A DNA stretch of 64,000 nucleotides from Rhodocyclaceae bacterium (GTDB taxonomy: Bacteria > Pseudomonadota > Gammaproteobacteria > Burkholderiales > Rhodocyclaceae): the NCBI GenBank assembly GCA_006218025.1, contig VBWA01000009.1, forward strand, positions 1 to 64,000, read 5' to 3'. This document shows, piece by piece, positions 17,894-26,170 of this stretch (its first letter is position 1; each line of letters opens with the position of its first letter). A program made the position numbers and the translations under genes. The notes under the pieces were generated by a model. That model was not told where the DNA came from. It ran no database searches and saw nothing but the letters and a program-made list of their open reading frames with translations.

Positions 17894-19265
17894 ATACCGC
17901 AGCGCCGCTGATCCTCTTGGTAGTTCCGCCAAAGTCGCTGAACTGGTACACAAGGCCGGCCCTGACCGCATTCGCCCCGACGAAAAAGCCCTCCACCCTC
18001 GCAGATCCCGCGCAACAGCCGCCAGATACGGACCCGCCCGATCCGGAAATCTGCGCGCCGGAAATGGAAGCCGACCCGTTGATGCCGTACGTGGCTCCTC
18101 CGACACTGATGTTATTCACGTTGTAGTCGACGGAATGGCTGCCAAAGTCTGCGCTCAAACTGCCCGTGATGCCACTCGAACCGGTCGTCGTTATTCCGGT
18201 CGAATTTTGGTAGGACGTCGGCAGGGTGTATCCGCTCAGTGTGTATGTTCCGACCTTGTTGGCAAGGGAAAGGGACGTCATGTCGTCCGAACTGGTCGGC
18301 TTGCCGACGACGTAATGGGTATTTTCCAGCGGATGGTCGCCAAAACTCGGCACATCCACTCCGTGTCCTAGAGTCCAGCGCCCCCAGCCGATCAGGCCGT
18401 CGGTGAAGCCGCCCGCAATTGTCTTTGCCGAATAACTGCCGCCCTCGCCGCCATCGACGACAAACTTGGTGAGCTCGCTGGCGTTGGAAAACGTCGCGGT
18501 GCCCGATGAATGCCCCCTGACAAACGTTGATTCGCCCCCATCACGCATTCCCGCCATCGACATGGCATAGCCCGGCCCGGATGGCAGCGCCGAAGTGATC
18601 GCCGCGAGCCCTTCGTCATTCTTGCTGTAGTCGATCTTGACCGTCGGCGGGCTCGGTTTGGCACTGGTCGTATCCGCGCCCTTGTTCGTCACGCGCAACG
18701 GTGTGCCGCTGCTGTCCTTCACGACGGCTGATTCGCCGCTGGCGAGTACAATGCAGCCTGCCGAGGTACATACTTCCACTGAACCTTCACCGGTAGACAC
18801 CGTAACGCCATTCTGGTCCAGCACGACGAACTCGGTGCCGCGAATGCCGATGGTGGCGACCGAGGTGGTGACCTTGTAGGCACGCTTGTCGGCCTTGCCG
18901 ACCAGGCCGGTAATGGTGCGAAAACCACCCTTGATCAGGCTGAAAAAGCCTTTCTCCTCGCCGTCATTCTTGCCATTGAAGCGATACTCGTCGATCCGGT
19001 ATTGCGTGCCAGGTTGCAGCGAAACCTGTGCGCCATCGGTGAAGCGCATTTGGCAGCGACCGTCGCCGGTGCTGATCGTTTCGCCGGGAGCAAAGTCGGA
19101 ACCCTTGCTCAGCGGCCGGGTTCGCCCATCCGTGGACAGCGCCGTTACTGCGCCGATTGCGAAATCAATGTGGCCCGCGCTGACAGCGTAGGCACTGAGA
19201 GGGAATGCAGCGGATATCGCCAGTGCCACGCGGGCAGAGTCTCTCAGTTTCAATTCTATGGGCAT
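17850..19265 (-). CDS. Secreted FecR-domain protein with TbpB-like C-terminal barrel (candidate T11SS cargo)
   Basis: This 471-residue exported protein has a signal peptide of ~27 residues ending AYA|VSA, with no lipobox. Residues ~30-190 form a FecR domain (PGETISTGDGRCQMRFTDGA, FFSLIKGGFRTITGL, VTTSVATIGIRGTEFVV). A Gly/Ser/Thr-rich part follows. The last ~100 residues alternate like beta-strands and contain EGFFVGANAVRAGLVYQF, resembling the FFGPNAEE-type segment of TbpB-like barrels recognised by Slam translocons. It lies 13 bp downstream of a Slam/DUF560 gene, so it is probably that protein's cargo. The cysteine pair GGCCAG is unusual. Confidence 0.75.
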   Translation of the reverse strand: MPIELKLRDSARVALAISAAFPLSAYAVSAGHIDFAIGAVTALSTDGRTRPLSKGSDFAPGETISTGDGRCQMRFTDGAQVSLQPGTQYRIDEYRFNGKNDGEEKGFFSLIKGGFRTITGLVGKADKRAYKVTTSVATIGIRGTEFVVLDQNGVTVSTGEGSVEVCTSAGCIVLASGESAVVKDSSGTPLRVTNKGADTTSAKPSPPTVKIDYSKNDEGLAAITSALPSGPGYAMSMAGMRDGGESTFVRGHSSGTATFSNASELTKFVVDGGEGGSYSAKTIAGGFTDGLIGWGRWTLGHGVDVPSFGDHPLENTHYVVGKPTSSDDMTSLSLANKVGTYTLSGYTLPTSYQNSTGITTTGSSGITGSLSADFGSHSVDYNVNNISVGGATYGINGSASISGAQISGSGGSVSGGCCAGSARVEGFFVGANAVRAGLVYQFSDFGGTTKRISGAAVFTQQTQGTRPPVVY

Positions 19266-19278
19266 GGGAGTCTCCGGA

Positions 19279-20631
19279 TCAGAAGTCGTGGCGTAAAGTT
19301 ACCGACACCACGTCGCGGCTGTATGTGTTGATGGAAATATTGGACCGGTTTTCGATTCGCTGATATTGCGGCGTCACTTTCCAGTTCTTCTCCGGAACGT
19401 AGGCGACAGCGATGCTCACGCTGTAAGTGTCGTCATCGCGGTGGACCAGGAAAAAGGCGTCCTGAGCCTTGTTGTTGCGCTTTTCGTAACTGGCGTTGAC
19501 GGACAGCGCAAGATCGTCGCGGTACTGATGTTGTCCGCCACCGCGCACTCCCCACAGGCGCAGATCGAGTTCGGCCGTGGGCTGGGATCGGGTGTCCTCG
19601 AATCCGGCATAGGCGCTACCATAAAATATTGTTTTGAAGTCGCGCAGGGCGTGGGCAAATCCGGCGCCCGCAACCAAGCGTTCAGCATTGCGCTTGTTGC
19701 CGGCGAAGAGTTGCGCGGGGGATGGGAAGCGCTGATCGGCATATTGAACGAAGGCGGTGGCTTGATTTCGCTGGTCGTAGTTGTGTTGCCACTGTCCGCT
19801 CAGGCCAACGGTGTCGCGGTAACGATTGTTGTCCACAAAGAAGGTTCCGCCTTGCATGGCAAGGGAATAGACATCCTTGTCCTGTGTTAGCGCGAAGCCT
19901 ATGTTGCCGTCCCAGGAGCCCGTGTCAAACGTGTCCTGACTGTCATTCATCCGTTTGTTGGCCGTCATCCCGGCGATCAGCGCCAACTCACGGTTAATCG
20001 GCTTGCGAAGATTGACCCCGGCAGCCAGACTGGTGTAGCCATCGGCCTGCTTGACGCCGGCATTGCCAAGGGAAAGTATTGCTCCACCGAGGGCCGGGAC
20101 AGCGACTTGAGAACCGCTGGTGGCGGCGTTGACATTGCTGTCCCAGCCGATCGAAAGCTCCACGTAGGTTCTTATCGTGGTCTGACCTTCTGCCTCGATG
20201 CGCTCCACAGCGGAAAGAAACTGGTCGATGGTCTTCCTGACATCGGCGGGTACCTCTTGTTTCTTGACGATCTCGAATTCCTGCCGTGCCGTGTTGATTT
20301 CCCCGAGCGCAAAGTAGGCGCGGGCGATCTCGGCGCGGGCACGGGCGTTGTTGGGGTTGACCGCGAGTACGCGCTCAAGAGCCAGCACGCCATTGGTGCT
20401 GCGGCCGATGTCAACGGCGGCGATACCGAGCAGCAGATCAAAGACCTCGTCACCCGCGCGATCTGCTTCGAGGGGGATCAGAAGGTCGAAGGCAGCCTGC
20501 GACTTGCCTTGGTCAATCAAGGCCTTTGCCTGATCAGTCAGTACATCGGCGCAGGCAAGCCCGGAGCCTGCGAGAAGGATCGAAAACAGAACGGCTCTGA
20601 GTCGCAGCATAAGGCGGTTCGGGTGCTCCAT
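19279..20631 (-). CDS. Outer-membrane TPR/DUF560 protein, Slam (type XI secretion) family
   Basis: This ~450-residue protein has a signal peptide (LRAVLFSILLAGSGLACA) and N-terminal TPR-like helices (residues ~28-140: ALERVLAVNPNNARARAEIARAYFALG). A ~300-residue beta-strand-rich domain follows (YVELSIGWDSNVNAAT, NKRNAERLVAGAGFAHAL) and ends in aromatic phenylalanine (LRHDF), the usual outer-membrane barrel signature. TPR plus DUF560 barrel is the Slam architecture, which moves TbpB-like proteins across the outer membrane. ATG 20631 follows AGGGAA. The adjacent downstream FecR/TbpB-like gene is the likely cargo. Confidence 0.8.
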   Translation of the reverse strand: MEHPNRLMLRLRAVLFSILLAGSGLACADVLTDQAKALIDQGKSQAAFDLLIPLEADRAGDEVFDLLLGIAAVDIGRSTNGVLALERVLAVNPNNARARAEIARAYFALGEINTARQEFEIVKKQEVPADVRKTIDQFLSAVERIEAEGQTTIRTYVELSIGWDSNVNAATSGSQVAVPALGGAILSLGNAGVKQADGYTSLAAGVNLRKPINRELALIAGMTANKRMNDSQDTFDTGSWDGNIGFALTQDKDVYSLAMQGGTFFVDNNRYRDTVGLSGQWQHNYDQRNQATAFVQYADQRFPSPAQLFAGNKRNAERLVAGAGFAHALRDFKTIFYGSAYAGFEDTRSQPTAELDLRLWGVRGGGQHQYRDDLALSVNASYEKRNNKAQDAFFLVHRDDDTYSVSIAVAYVPEKNWKVTPQYQRIENRSNISINTYSRDVVSVTLRHDF

Positions 20632-21092
20632 CAGTATTCCCTTCGACCTGGACGGAGCATGTCTTCTCCGCCATGGCACTTAATTTTTCAATCTATCAGA
20701 TACTTCGCAAGCTCGGCAAGTGAACTTCATCACGGCGCGTCAACTAATATTAGCGGTCATTGCTCTGACCCGTTGGAGTCCCAATTATTAGTACTGAAGT
20801 ATTTTAGGGCAGCTCATGTCGAATCCGACATATTTTTTGAGGATCCGGCTGCACCGGAGGTCATTTTTGGGTTTCTGCCCGGCCGGCCGGAATTGAGTCA
20901 AGATAGGCGCACCTTCCCCCATGCGCGACTGGAGGAGGCCAATCGACTGAGGGATGGCCGGGTGCGGCGGTTTAGTCGCTTCCGGGGAAACGTGGTTGAG
21001 TCGAACAGCCCCAGAATGAGTATTGACGGGAAGGTTCCTTTGAGCGCCGGGCTATGCCGGCATCGACCTGAATTGGATAGGGAACTCGCGGC
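20632..21092. other. 461-bp intergenic region, AT-richer, with possible short transcript
   Basis: No convincing gene was found on either strand; translations crossing it are Arg/Ser-rich shadows. It must hold the promoter of the Slam-type gene (minus) and probably that of the gene at 21093 (plus). A compact hairpin followed by a T-run at 20816-20838 has no plus-strand gene upstream to terminate. A TAATAT -10-like box lies at 20745-20750. Confidence 0.5.
20816..20838 (+). terminator. Rho-independent terminator-like hairpin
   Basis: ATGTCG (20816-20821), loop AATC and CGACAT (20826-20831) form a perfect 6-bp stem, followed by a T-run (ATTTTTT). It is oriented for plus-strand transcripts but lies 250 bp upstream of the 21093 gene. 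It would therefore end a short non-coding RNA or attenuate the downstream gene. Confidence 0.4.
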
Positions 21093-23291
21093 ATGACTGA
21101 CACTGAAAACGCAGCCGACTTGGCTTCGCTCTGGCGCAGCTTGGGCCGTTCCGCGATCCAGCCGGCGGTCTGGCTGGCCTTGGCACGCGAGTATGCGGGG
21201 CAGAAACTGCCGTGGCAGGCGGCTTACGCCGCGCGCCAGGCGCTGCGCCTCGATCCGTCCTTGGCGCCTGCGCTCAAGGAGTCTAATCTCGCACAACCGG
21301 CGGATGCGGCGGAGGGCGATGCCTTGCTCGGCCGGGCGACGCTCTCTGGCGCCGCGGCGCTCGTCGAACGGTTTTCGGCGCAGGTCACCATCTGCCCGGC
21401 GGACTGGCTCACTTGGCTGTACCTGGCGCGCCTGCATGACATGCTGGCGGCGGGCCCTCACCAACACGCGCTCACGCGGGCCCGGGCACTTGAAGTCATC
21501 CCTGGCGAGTCATTGCACTGGCTCGGCGTCTGGCGACTGAATGAGGGTGATGCCCAGGGCGCCGCCGCCGCCCTGTCCGGGCTGGTCGATCTGCGCCCCC
21601 TGCGCCATGGTTCCATGATGTACCTTGGGGAAGCCTTGCTGCGTCTGGGCAAAGTCGCGGCGGCGGAAAAGGCCTTCACCCGCGCCTCGCTGTCGCCCAA
21701 TCCCGAGTTTCTGCTCAACCTGTCGGCGCGGGTCTATGCCCACAATTATTGGCAGGAGGCCATTGGCGTTCTGAAAAAGGCCATCGAGATACGGCCGGAC
21801 CACATGGCGATCTGGCTGGCACTGGCGAAGATACAGTCCGAAGTCTATTTGCTGGCCGATTGCCGCGAGAGCCTGCGCCGGGTGAAGCAACTCGATCCGG
21901 GCAATCGCGAAGCGGCCTTGCTCGATGCCGGCCTGCAGGGACGCATGGGCGACGCCAAGGCACACCTGGCTGCCCTGCAGACCGCCTACGAGAATGGAGG
22001 CGATCCGCTGTCGCGGCTGGCCTCCAGCGTCGCGATGACCTCGCTGTACCACGATGAAATGCGGCCCGCCGAAGTGGCGCTTCTGCACCGCCAGGTCTGC
22101 GCGCCGATCGAGGCGGCAGTGGTCCGCAAGGCCGATTTTGCCAATTTCAGGACAGTCGACCGCCGCCTGCGCATCGGATATGTGACGGGCGATTTCCACC
22201 GCCAGCATCCGGTCAATATCTTCATGCTGCCGGTGCTCCTGCGCCACGACCATGCGCGCTTCGAAATCTGCGTCTATCACACCGGTACCATGCACGACGA
22301 ATACACGCGCCAGGCCAAAGGCTGCGCCGACCGCTGGCTCGAAGCCGCGGCCCTTGACGACAAGGCATTGCAGCAGACGATCGTCGCCGACGGCATCGAC
22401 ATCCTGATCGACCTGGCGGGGCACACCGCGACGCATCGCCTCGGCGTTTTCGCCATGCGCGCCGCGCCGGTACAGGCGACCTTCCTCGGCTACCCGCATT
22501 CCACGGGGCTATCCACAATCGACTGGCTGATCGGTGATGCCACCGTCAGCCCGACCGAACACGTCCACCTGTTCCGCGAAGGTATCGCACAGTTGCCCGG
22601 CAGTGTGTTCTGCTGGGCACCGGTGGACGAGTATCCGCTGCCCTTTCCGCGTCCCGCCACTGCTCCGGTAGTCTTCGCTTCCTTCAACAACGCGATGAAG
22701 CTCTCGCCGCGGACCATTGCCCTGTGGGCGCGGGTGCTGCAGGCGGTGCCCGGTTCGCGTCTGCTGCTCAAGGCGCCGTCGCTGAGCGATGAAGCGGTGC
22801 AGGCACGTTTTGCCGACCTTTTTGCCGCGCAGGGCACGGGCCGCGAACGCCTGCTGTTCCGCGGACCCAGCGGATTGGCCGAGATGATGCAGGAGTATGG
22901 CGACGTAGACATCGGGCTCGACCCGACGCCCTACAACGGCGGCACCACGACGCTGCAGGCCCTGTGGATGGGCGTACCGGTAGTGACCCTGCGCGGCGGC
23001 AACTTCGTCGGGCGCATGGGGGCGAGCTTTCTCGCGAGTCTAGGTCATCGCGAGTGGGTGGCGGACGACGAGGTCGACTACGTGGCGAAGGCTGTGGGTC
23101 TGGCAGCGCAGGTCACGGAGCTGCGCACCAGCCGCTCCGGCTTGCGCTGGCAGATGACGGCATCAAGCCTGTGTGACATCAAGGTCCATGTAGCCGAACT
23201 GGAGAACTTGTATGGCCGGATGTGGGCCGCGCATTGCTTGGGTAATGCATCCCGCGTACTCGAGGCGGGACATTCTGTCGCTGGTCTTTAG
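21093..23291 (+). CDS. TPR protein with SPINDLY/OGT-type glycosyltransferase domain (second copy)
   Basis: This 732-residue protein has TPR-like helices over ~residues 1-340 (WQAAYAARQALRLDPS, NYWQEAIGVLKKAIEIRPDH). The catalytic part contains RIGYVTGDFHRQHPVNIFM with the conserved His, DILIDLAGHTATHRLGVFA, PVQATFLGYPHSTGLSTIDW and the classic GLDPTPYNGGTTTLQALWMG. This second copy is closer to canonical bacterial OGT/SPINDLY proteins than the one at 14663-16876. The protein substrates are unknown; nearby secreted proteins are candidates (inference). It is followed by the bidirectional hairpin at 23385. Confidence 0.88.
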   Translation: MTDTENAADLASLWRSLGRSAIQPAVWLALAREYAGQKLPWQAAYAARQALRLDPSLAPALKESNLAQPADAAEGDALLGRATLSGAAALVERFSAQVTICPADWLTWLYLARLHDMLAAGPHQHALTRARALEVIPGESLHWLGVWRLNEGDAQGAAAALSGLVDLRPLRHGSMMYLGEALLRLGKVAAAEKAFTRASLSPNPEFLLNLSARVYAHNYWQEAIGVLKKAIEIRPDHMAIWLALAKIQSEVYLLADCRESLRRVKQLDPGNREAALLDAGLQGRMGDAKAHLAALQTAYENGGDPLSRLASSVAMTSLYHDEMRPAEVALLHRQVCAPIEAAVVRKADFANFRTVDRRLRIGYVTGDFHRQHPVNIFMLPVLLRHDHARFEICVYHTGTMHDEYTRQAKGCADRWLEAAALDDKALQQTIVADGIDILIDLAGHTATHRLGVFAMRAAPVQATFLGYPHSTGLSTIDWLIGDATVSPTEHVHLFREGIAQLPGSVFCWAPVDEYPLPFPRPATAPVVFASFNNAMKLSPRTIALWARVLQAVPGSRLLLKAPSLSDEAVQARFADLFAAQGTGRERLLFRGPSGLAEMMQEYGDVDIGLDPTPYNGGTTTLQALWMGVPVVTLRGGNFVGRMGASFLASLGHREWVADDEVDYVAKAVGLAAQVTELRTSRSGLRWQMTASSLCDIKVHVAELENLYGRMWAAHCLGNASRVLEAGHSVAGL

Positions 23292-23384
23292 GCTTGTCCG
23301 CCCTTTCTGTTGAAGACGGAAAGCGGTGGGGGGGCGTACCCCAAAAGCGTACTCAGCCATCAAATGCCAATGCGCTGAAAACAA

Positions 23385-23417
23385 AAAACCCGCAAAGCCA
23401 ATGGTGGTGCGGGTTTT
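23385..23417. terminator. Intrinsic terminator between tRNA-Ser and the TPR-OGT gene
   Basis: AAAACCCGCA (23385-23394) pairs with TGCGGGTTTT (23408-23417), with T-runs on both sides. It directly follows the tRNA on the minus strand and can also end the plus-strand gene 94 bp upstream. Confidence 0.85.
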
Positions 23418-23426
23418 CTGATATTC

Positions 23427-23517
23427 TGGCGGAGAGGGAGGGATTCGAACCCTCGTTAGGATATTATCCTAAACACGCTTTCCAGGCGTGCGACTTAAAC
23501 CGCTCATCCACCTCTCC
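23427..23517 (-). tRNA. tRNA-Ser (anticodon GGA)
   Basis: On the minus strand the acceptor GGAGAGG (from 23517) pairs with CCTCTCC, followed by discriminator G and an encoded CCA. The D-arm (GTGGATGAGCGG), anticodon arm with CTGGAAAG (anticodon GGA), long variable arm (TTAGGATAATATCCTAA) and T-loop GGTTCGAATCC are all recognisable. The long variable arm is diagnostic of a class II tRNA. An intrinsic terminator follows. Confidence 0.95.
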
Positions 23518-23567
23518 GCATTGCCTGCTGATCCCTGCTGGTTAAGCAGGGCGCGAATTCTAGCAGA

Positions 23568-24416
23568 TCAGCCCTCACTGTGCCGCAGCGAGAGATCGAT
23601 GGCGCGCACGTTCTTGGTCAGGCTGCCTACGGAAATGCGGTCGACGCCGGTATCGGCGATGGCGCGCACGGTTTCCAGGCTGACGCCGCCCGAGGCTTCG
23701 AGTTCGGCGCGTCCCGCAGTGAGGCCCACGGCCTGATGCATCTGTTCCAAGCCCATGTTGTCGAGCAGGATCATCGTGGCGTTGGCGTCGAGGGCTTCGG
23801 CGAGCTGCTCCAGGGTTTCGACCTCGATCTGGATGAAGACATCGTCGCGGCCGATTTCCCTCGCCTGCGCCAGCGCCGCCGTGACGCCGCCGGCCGCCAT
23901 GATGTGGTTTTCCTTGATCAGGATGCCGTCATAGAGACCGAGGCGGTGGTTGACTCCGCCGCCGCAGGTGACGGCGTATTTCTGCGCCAGGCGAAGCCCG
24001 GGCAGGGTCTTGCGCGTGTCAACGATGCGCGCGCCGGTACCGGCGACGGCATCGACATAGAGGCGCGTTGCCGTTGCGGTAGCGGAGAGCAGTTGCAGGA
24101 AGTTGAGCGCGGCGCGTTCGGCGGTGAGCAGGGCGCGGGTGCTGGCCTCGATTTCGCACAGCGTCTGGCCGGCGGCAATCGGCTCGCCGTCGCGGGCATG
24201 CCAGCGGATCACCGCCAGGGGATCGAGGCGGCGGAAGCAGGCGTCGAACCAGGCGGAGCCGGCGAGCACTGCATCTTCGCGACTGCGGACGGTGCCCTGC
24301 GAACGTCGTGTGGCGGAGGTGAGCAGGGCGGTCAGGTCGCCGCCGCCGATGTCTTCCACCAGGGCGGCGAGCACGTTGCGTTGCACTTCGGCGGCGAGCT
24401 GAAGAGGAAGTTCCAT
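23568..24416 (-). CDS. nadC: Nicotinate-nucleotide pyrophosphorylase (quinolinate phosphoribosyltransferase) NadC
   Basis: This 282-residue enzyme converts quinolinate and PRPP to nicotinate mononucleotide, CO2 and PPi in de novo NAD synthesis. Family motifs are EDIGGGDLT near the N-terminus, TAERAALNFLQLLSATAT, DTRKTLPGLR, CGGGVNHRLGLYDGILIKENH and EASGGVSLETVR. The length is normal. It lies 52 bp after the glutamate-synthase-like gene, ahead of the tRNA-Ser on the same strand. nadA and nadB are not in the window. Confidence 0.95.
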   Translation of the reverse strand: MELPLQLAAEVQRNVLAALVEDIGGGDLTALLTSATRRSQGTVRSREDAVLAGSAWFDACFRRLDPLAVIRWHARDGEPIAAGQTLCEIEASTRALLTAERAALNFLQLLSATATATRLYVDAVAGTGARIVDTRKTLPGLRLAQKYAVTCGGGVNHRLGLYDGILIKENHIMAAGGVTAALAQAREIGRDDVFIQIEVETLEQLAEALDANATMILLDNMGLEQMHQAVGLTAGRAELEASGGVSLETVRAIADTGVDRISVGSLTKNVRAIDLSLRHSEG

Positions 24417-24468
24417 AGGGTGTCGATGCGTAACGTTTGAGTTCGGTCGATTCTAGCAGTCTGCCGCT

Positions 24469-26121
24469 TCAGTGCATTCTCGCTCCTCGCAGGCTGAGCG
24501 CCGTCGCCGGCGCAGCGAAGCTGTCGGCGCGGGAGACGTCCCAGAACACCATGAACACGGGATGGTCGGGCACCCCGGACAACAGTTCCCCCGGCCTTGC
24601 CCAATGATGCAAGGCCGCGAGCGAGCGCACTTCGGTGGCCGAGACGCGACGAATCACATGCTCGGGGCCGAGTTCGCACGGATGGGTCAGGCCCGAAGCG
24701 CCGAGCAGTTCCTTGAGCGCGATCAGCGTGTTCTGGTGGAACTGGAACACACGCGTCGACTTGTCCGGCACGTCGAGTGCGCGCATGCGTTGCGGATCCT
24801 GCGTGGTTACGCCCGTCGGGCACTTGCCGGTGTGGCAGGTCTGCGCCTGCAGGCAGCCGAGGGCGAACATGAAGCCGCGCGCGGAGTTGCACCAGTCGGC
24901 GCCCATGGCCATGGTGCGCGCCATGTCGAAGGCGGTGACGATCTTGCCGGAAGCGCCGAGGCTGATCTGGTGACGCAGATTGACGCCGACCAGCGTGTTG
25001 TGCACCAGCATCAGGCCTTCGCGCAGCGGCGCGCCGACGTGGTCGGTGAACTCCAGCGGTGCTGCGCCGGTACCGCCTTCGCCACCGTCGACGACGATGA
25101 AATCGGGTGCGATGCCGGTGGCGAGCATGGCCTTGACGATGGCGAACCATTCCCAGGGATGGCCGATCGCCAGCTTGATACCGACCGGTTTGCCGCCCGA
25201 CAACTCGCGCAGCCGGGCGATGAACGCAACCAGTTCCAGTGGCGTGGAAAATGCCGAGTGCCGCGCCGGCGAAATGCAGTCGACGCCCGTCGGAACGCCG
25301 CGCGCCTCGGCGATTTCCCGGGTGACCTTGGCGCCGGGCAGCACGCCGCCGTGCCCCGGCTTGGCGCCCTGCGAGAGCTTGATTTCGATCATCCTGACCT
25401 GGTCGAGGCGGGCGTTCCCGGCGAATTTGTTCTCGTCGAAGTGTCCGCTCGCATCGCGGCAGCCGAAATAGCCGCTGCCGATTTCCCAGGCTAGGTCGCC
25501 GCCGTTCTGGCGGTGGTAGCGCGAGATCGAGCCCTCGCCGGTGTCGTGATAGAAGTGGCCGCGCTTCGCGCCCTCGTTCAAGGCCAGGATCGCATTCGCC
25601 GAGAGCGCGCCGAAGCTCATCGCCGAGATGTTGAACACGCTGGCCGAATAGGGCTGCGTGCAGGCTGGACCGCCGATGTCGATGCGAAAGTCGTGGCTGT
25701 CGATGTGTACCGGCGCGATGGAATGGTTGATCCATTCGTAGTGCGGTTCATAGACGTTGAGCTGCGTGCCGAAGGGGCGCTTGTCGGCCGCCTGTTTGGA
25801 GCGCTGGTAGATGATCGAGCGCTGCGCGCGGGAGAAGGGCAGTTCCTCTGAGTCGGCCTCGAGAAAATACTGGCGGATTTCCGGCCGGATGTATTCGAAG
25901 AAAAAGCGGAAATGTGCGAGCACGGGATAGTTGCGGCGGACCGCCTGCCTGACCTGCAGGTAATCGCTGAGGCCGAGCAGCGCCAGTGCGGCGAAGACGG
26001 CGGCAGGCCATAGCCATTGCGGCGAGAAGGGCACCAGGGCGAAACAGATTGCGCTCAGGATCGCGCAAATGCTCCAGGCCCAGTAGCGTTTCGGAACGAT
26101 GTTGTCGAGACCCTGCAACAT
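24469..26121 (-). CDS. FMN-binding glutamate synthase family protein
   Basis: This 550-residue protein has two N-terminal transmembrane segments (WSICAILSAICFALVPF, LWPAAVFAALALLGL). They are followed by a glutamate-synthase central/FMN TIM-barrel domain: NISAMSFGALSANAILALN, GDLAWEIGSGYFGCRD, FIVVDGGEGGTGAAPLEF and an Fe-S-type LGCLQAQTCHTGKCPTGV. It lacks the GltB amidotransferase domain, so it is not a complete GOGAT; its reaction is unproven. It may be carried on the same transcript as the pyroglutamate genes, but linkage to glutamate metabolism is only positional. Confidence 0.87.
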   Translation of the reverse strand: MLQGLDNIVPKRYWAWSICAILSAICFALVPFSPQWLWPAAVFAALALLGLSDYLQVRQAVRRNYPVLAHFRFFFEYIRPEIRQYFLEADSEELPFSRAQRSIIYQRSKQAADKRPFGTQLNVYEPHYEWINHSIAPVHIDSHDFRIDIGGPACTQPYSASVFNISAMSFGALSANAILALNEGAKRGHFYHDTGEGSISRYHRQNGGDLAWEIGSGYFGCRDASGHFDENKFAGNARLDQVRMIEIKLSQGAKPGHGGVLPGAKVTREIAEARGVPTGVDCISPARHSAFSTPLELVAFIARLRELSGGKPVGIKLAIGHPWEWFAIVKAMLATGIAPDFIVVDGGEGGTGAAPLEFTDHVGAPLREGLMLVHNTLVGVNLRHQISLGASGKIVTAFDMARTMAMGADWCNSARGFMFALGCLQAQTCHTGKCPTGVTTQDPQRMRALDVPDKSTRVFQFHQNTLIALKELLGASGLTHPCELGPEHVIRRVSATEVRSLAALHHWARPGELLSGVPDHPVFMVFWDVSRADSFAAPATALSLRGARMH

Positions 26122-26170
26122 GGACGCCCTCCCGGTTGGTGATTCGGTGTGGCTGCGCTACGCCATTACT

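Noticed and set aside
20660-21096. Plus-strand frame ending in an ATGA overlap with the 21093 gene
   Set aside because: The overlap looks like coupling, but the translation is Arg/Ser/Pro-rich without motifs and crosses an intrinsic terminator and AT-rich promoter-like DNA.
23294-23545. Small plus-strand frame across the tRNA-Ser gene
   Set aside because: It reads through the terminator and the antisense of the tRNA; part of the translation is the familiar artefact of tRNA-Ser sequence.
24469-26121. Complete glutamate synthase large subunit (GltB)
   Set aside because: The amidotransferase and C-terminal GXGXG domains are absent and two membrane helices are present, so only the FMN-domain family call is justified.
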